The notes under the pieces were generated by a model. It ran no database searches, was not told the origin of the DNA, and was given only the letters and a program-made list of their open reading frames with translations. Of a stretch of 7,976 nt of DNA, positions 5,858 to 7,976 are shown one piece after another. Made by a program: the position numbers and the translations under genes. This DNA comes from UBA8522 sp035528895. GTDB lineage: Bacteria; Acidobacteriota; Aminicenantia; Aminicenantales; UBA8522. Each line of letters begins with the position of its first letter. The stretch's first letter is position 1. The stretch spans positions 1-7,976 of the forward strand of contig DATKXS010000055.1 in the NCBI GenBank assembly GCA_035528895.1. Direction: 5' to 3'.

Positions 5858-7069
5858 ATGAACAGACTGGTCGACTACTACAAGATCGTGGGCGATGAGG
5901 CCATCTCTTCTCTTTACCAGAAGGCCAGGCGCCTGTACGGACGGCGTATCATCCACTTCAACTCCACCTACCAGGGCGGCGGCATCGCCGAGATCCTGGT
6001 CTCCCTCCTGCCGCTGATGAACGATATCGGCCTGGACGTCGACTGGAATATCCTGCACGGCCGGCCCGACTTCTTCACCATCACCAAGAAGTTCCACAAC
6101 GCGCTCCAGGGCGACAAGATCAACCTCACCGAGATGAAAAAACGTCTCTACACCCAGGCCAGTGAAGATTTTTCCGTCTTCACCCACATCCACCACGACT
6201 GCGTCGTCATCCATGACCCCCAGCCTCTGCCTTTGATCATGCACTATAAAAAACGGCAGCCCTGGGTCTGGCGGTGTCACATCGACCTGTCCGGACCCAA
6301 TCCGGAGGTCTGGGACTACCTCAAAAGATTCATCCTCCGGTATGACACGGTCGTTGTTTCCAGCGAAAAATACCGGAAGGCGGACCTGCCGATCCAGCAG
6401 CGGATCATCCCTCCCGCCATCGACCCGCTGGCGTCCAAGAACAAGGAGCTCTCTCCGGCCGACATCAGCAAATACCTCAAGAAGTTCGGCATCCCCACCG
6501 ACAAGCCCCTGCTCACTCAGGTCTCCCGCTTCGACAGACATAAGGACCCGGAGGGCGTTTTGCGCGTCTTCGAGCTGGTCAGAGAAAAGGTCGACTGCCG
6601 CCTGGTCCTGTGCGGCAGCATGGCGCTGGATGACCCCGAGGGGTTGAAGGTATTCGAGAGAATCGAGGCCAAGGCCCGGCGGATGACCGATGACGGGGAC
6701 GTCATCCTGAAGACGGTGGAGAACGATATCCTGGTCAACGTCCTGCAGAGGAATAGCGCCGTCATCATCCAGAAATCGAAAAAGGAGGGCTTTGGCCTGA
6801 CCGTCACCGAGGCGCTCTGGAAGAAGAAGCCCGTGGTGGCCTCGGACGTGGGCGGTATCCCCCTCCAGATCACAGACGGGGAGAGCGGTTTCCTGGTGGC
6901 GCCGAACGATGAGAAGCTGTTCGCCGAGCGCATCGTGGAGATCCTGAAAACCCCGGCGCTGGCCGAAAGGCTGGGCAAAAACGGTCACGAAAAAGTGAAA
7001 AGCAGCTTTCTCATCACCCGGCTGCTGTCCGACCACCTGGAGCTATACAACGACATCATCCATTCTTGA
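5858..7069 (+). CDS. treT: TreT-type trehalose synthase (GT4 glycosyltransferase)
   Basis: A 403-residue GT-B-fold enzyme resembling the trehalose glycosyltransferring synthases of Thermococcus, Pyrococcus and Thermoproteus, which make trehalose from NDP-glucose and free glucose in one reversible step. Seen in order: TYQGGGIAEIL (37-47), HDPQPL (119-124), WRCHIDLSGPNPEVW (138-152), QVSRFDRHKDP (221-231) with donor-phosphate residues Arg224 and Lys229, EGFGLTVTE (310-318) giving the E-x7-E pair, and GGIPLQI (332-338). Length and motifs are complete. The ATG is one base after the preceding TAG stop, with GAGG (5847-5850) seven bases upstream inside that gene, so translation is probably coupled. 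This tight pairing with a trehalose-phosphate enzyme suggests joint action. A different sugar acceptor cannot be ruled out from sequence alone. Confidence 0.88.
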   Translation: MNRLVDYYKIVGDEAISSLYQKARRLYGRRIIHFNSTYQGGGIAEILVSLLPLMNDIGLDVDWNILHGRPDFFTITKKFHNALQGDKINLTEMKKRLYTQASEDFSVFTHIHHDCVVIHDPQPLPLIMHYKKRQPWVWRCHIDLSGPNPEVWDYLKRFILRYDTVVVSSEKYRKADLPIQQRIIPPAIDPLASKNKELSPADISKYLKKFGIPTDKPLLTQVSRFDRHKDPEGVLRVFELVREKVDCRLVLCGSMALDDPEGLKVFERIEAKARRMTDDGDVILKTVENDILVNVLQRNSAVIIQKSKKEGFGLTVTEALWKKKPVVASDVGGIPLQITDGESGFLVAPNDEKLFAERIVEILKTPALAERLGKNGHEKVKSSFLITRLLSDHLELYNDIIHS

Positions 7070-7076
7070 GAGTTTG

Positions 7077-7117
7077 AACCGCGCCGGGACGGGCGATCTC
7101 AGATCCTGCCCGCGGTT
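7077..7117. terminator. Hairpin between convergent genes, possible bidirectional terminator
   Basis: AACCGCG (7077-7083) plus GGGC (7091-7094) can pair with GCCCGCGGTT (7108-7117), leaving a 7-base bulge. Inside, GATCT and AGATC (7095-7105) are also complementary. The hairpin lies eight bases after the TreT stop and covers the last codons and stop of the convergent HD gene. There is no real U-run on either side, so a rho-independent terminator is only a moderate guess. Confidence 0.35.
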
Positions 7118-7839
7118 TCCCTGCTCAGCCGATTGAAGTACTCGGCCATGAAACGATGGCGGTCGCGGGCGATCCGCCGTCCCTCCCGGGTGAACATTCG
7201 GCTGTTGATTTTACCGAGTTTGACCAGGAATTCCCGGTAGGCGGTGTCCTCTTTGGTGTAGGGCCTGGTTTCTTCCACCCTGATCTTCGGGTCATGAAGC
7301 CGGGCTCCGACCTCGCCGGCGAAGAGAAAGGCCCGGCCGATGCCGACGGCCCCGATCGAATCCAGCTTGTCGGCGTCGAACAATATTTTCCCTTCCAGAG
7401 AATCCGGGAGGCGGCCTCCCCGGAAGCGGTGCGTCTCGATGCAGCGGACGACCCCGGTCATCTGTTCCTTGCCAATTCCATGCCTCCTCAAAATTCGCTG
7501 GGCCAGCTCGGCGCTTTTTTTGGCATGGCAGACCCGACCGTTCGTCCGGTCTTCCTCTTCTCTTCCGATATCATGGAGAAGGGAGGCCAGTTTCAGGATC
7601 TCGAGGTCGGCTTTTTCCTTCCGGCCGATGCGGAGGCAGAGCTCGTAGACCCGCTTGGTATGGTCCCAGTCGTGGCTGCCCCGGGCGTTGCGGAAGTGGG
7701 CCTTGGCCTCTCGCCGGACTGCTTCGAGGACCCGCGCCGAAAGAGGGTCTGGAAGCGGCACCTCTTTGTGCCGACGAGTTCTGTAGATCTTTTTGCCCTG
7801 AGTCTTTTTCTTATTGTCCATATCGGATCGATCGATCAT
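7099..7839 (-). CDS. HD-domain metal-dependent phosphohydrolase (YedJ/YpgQ-like)
   Basis: The 246-residue protein (from the ATG at 7839) carries an HD domain: HDWDH (56-60) with His60, LLHDIGRE with His89-Asp90, a further His137 in IETHRF, and FDADKLDSIGAVGIGRAF around 154-171 with the closing Asp. This arrangement is that of the small YedJ/YpgQ-like HD hydrolases; some act on nucleotides, but the substrate here is unknown. The N-terminus is a basic tail (DNKKKTQGKKIYRTRRHK). The frame is open to a TTG at 7893, but a TATAAT box at 7867-7872 lies inside that extension, so the start should be downstream: ATG 7839, with a weak GGAA five bases before it, or ATG 7821. It faces the trehalose genes tail to tail with 29 bp between stops and need not share their function. 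Confidence 0.88.
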   Translation of the reverse strand: MIDRSDMDNKKKTQGKKIYRTRRHKEVPLPDPLSARVLEAVRREAKAHFRNARGSHDWDHTKRVYELCLRIGRKEKADLEILKLASLLHDIGREEEDRTNGRVCHAKKSAELAQRILRRHGIGKEQMTGVVRCIETHRFRGGRLPDSLEGKILFDADKLDSIGAVGIGRAFLFAGEVGARLHDPKIRVEETRPYTKEDTAYREFLVKLGKINSRMFTREGRRIARDRHRFMAEYFNRLSRETAGRI

Positions 7840-7866
7840 ATGAATTCCGGCCGCGCCGGACGATCC

Positions 7867-7893
7867 ATTATATCTTGAATTATGGTGACACAA
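7867..7893 (-). promoter_or_regulatory. Promoter for the HD-domain gene
   Basis: A perfect TATAAT (7867-7872, minus strand) is preceded after 15 bases by TTGTGT (7888-7893, 4 of 6). The spacing is shorter than the ideal 17, and no better -35 is visible. The surrounding AT-rich patch stands out from the GC-rich genes. A start near 7860 gives a leader of about 20 nt to the ATG at 7839. Confidence 0.5.
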
Positions 7894-7945
7894 AACTTAA
7901 TTCCGCGAATTAACCTGGATTATTCATAAATCACCGAAAAAGTAT

Positions 7946-7968
7946 TCCCCTCCCCTGGCGGGAGGGGA
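7946..7968 (-). terminator. GC-rich palindrome at the right edge, possible terminator or REP-like repeat
   Basis: TCCCCTCCC and GGGAGGGGA form a perfect 9-bp stem with a CTGGC loop. On the minus strand the stem is followed after four bases by TTTTT (7938-7942 region), which fits an intrinsic terminator for a minus-strand gene beyond the window. A further GGGG follows at 7973-7976, as though more copies of the block continue to the right, which would instead suggest a dispersed GC-rich palindromic repeat. Confidence 0.4.
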
Positions 7969-7976
7969 TGAAGGGG

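Noticed and set aside
5005..5859. 284-residue open frame on the minus strand
   Set aside because: Antisense shadow of the phosphatase half of the trehalose fusion gene.
5834..7036. 400-residue open frame on the minus strand
   Set aside because: Antisense shadow of the TreT-like gene, rich in Asp/Val/Gly/Gln with no recognisable domain.
7836..7868. Ten-codon upstream ORF overlapping the HD gene start by ATGA
   Set aside because: Its ATG lies within the TATAAT box, so transcripts from that promoter would not contain its start.
7156..7878. 240-residue open frame on the plus strand
   Set aside because: Antisense shadow of the HD-domain gene, whose motifs are intact on the minus strand.

Overview
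The window is ordinary bacterial chromosome, GC-rich and densely coded. It has Shine-Dalgarno sites of the AAGGAGG type and several sigma70-like promoters of the TTGACA-17-TATATT kind. A pyrophosphate-type phosphofructokinase and a URO-D-superfamily protein suggest an anaerobic or fermentative lifestyle. A lineage such as the Acidobacteriota/Aminicenantota-type uncultured bacteria is possible, but that is only an impression. I see no phage, transposase, CRISPR array, rRNA or tRNA.

Left part (1-2270), genes on the minus strand: a four-helix membrane protein of unknown function (43-390) with a strong promoter (448-476). Next comes a 483-bp stretch without a convincing gene (391-873), holding a second promoter-like site and a doubtful 33-codon ORF. 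Then follows a 400-residue phosphofructokinase (874-2076) whose active-site residues Asp138 and Lys158 mark the PPi-dependent type, with its own promoter about 120 bp upstream.

Divergent spacer (2077-2483): besides the two outward-facing promoters it contains a 121-nt, almost fully self-complementary element (2272-2392). Its outer stem is 19 bp, continuing into a second stem that encloses two perfect hairpins. No gene explains it.

Right part (2484-7069), plus strand: a URO-D-superfamily protein, then a trehalose-6-phosphate synthase/phosphatase fusion (GT20 plus HAD), then, one base after its stop codon, a TreT-type trehalose glycosyltransferase (GT4). The last two form a tight trehalose-synthesis unit. 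It pairs two normally alternative routes to trehalose, an arrangement resembling the TPSP-GT operon described in the archaeon Thermoproteus tenax. A convergent HD-domain phosphohydrolase gene (7099-7839, minus) closes the region. A GC-rich palindrome lies at the right edge.

Functional links: the phosphofructokinase and the trehalose genes both draw on the hexose-phosphate/nucleotide-sugar pool, but only the two trehalose genes are clearly coupled. The URO-D-like gene is co-directional with them across an 88-bp gap that may hold a separate promoter.
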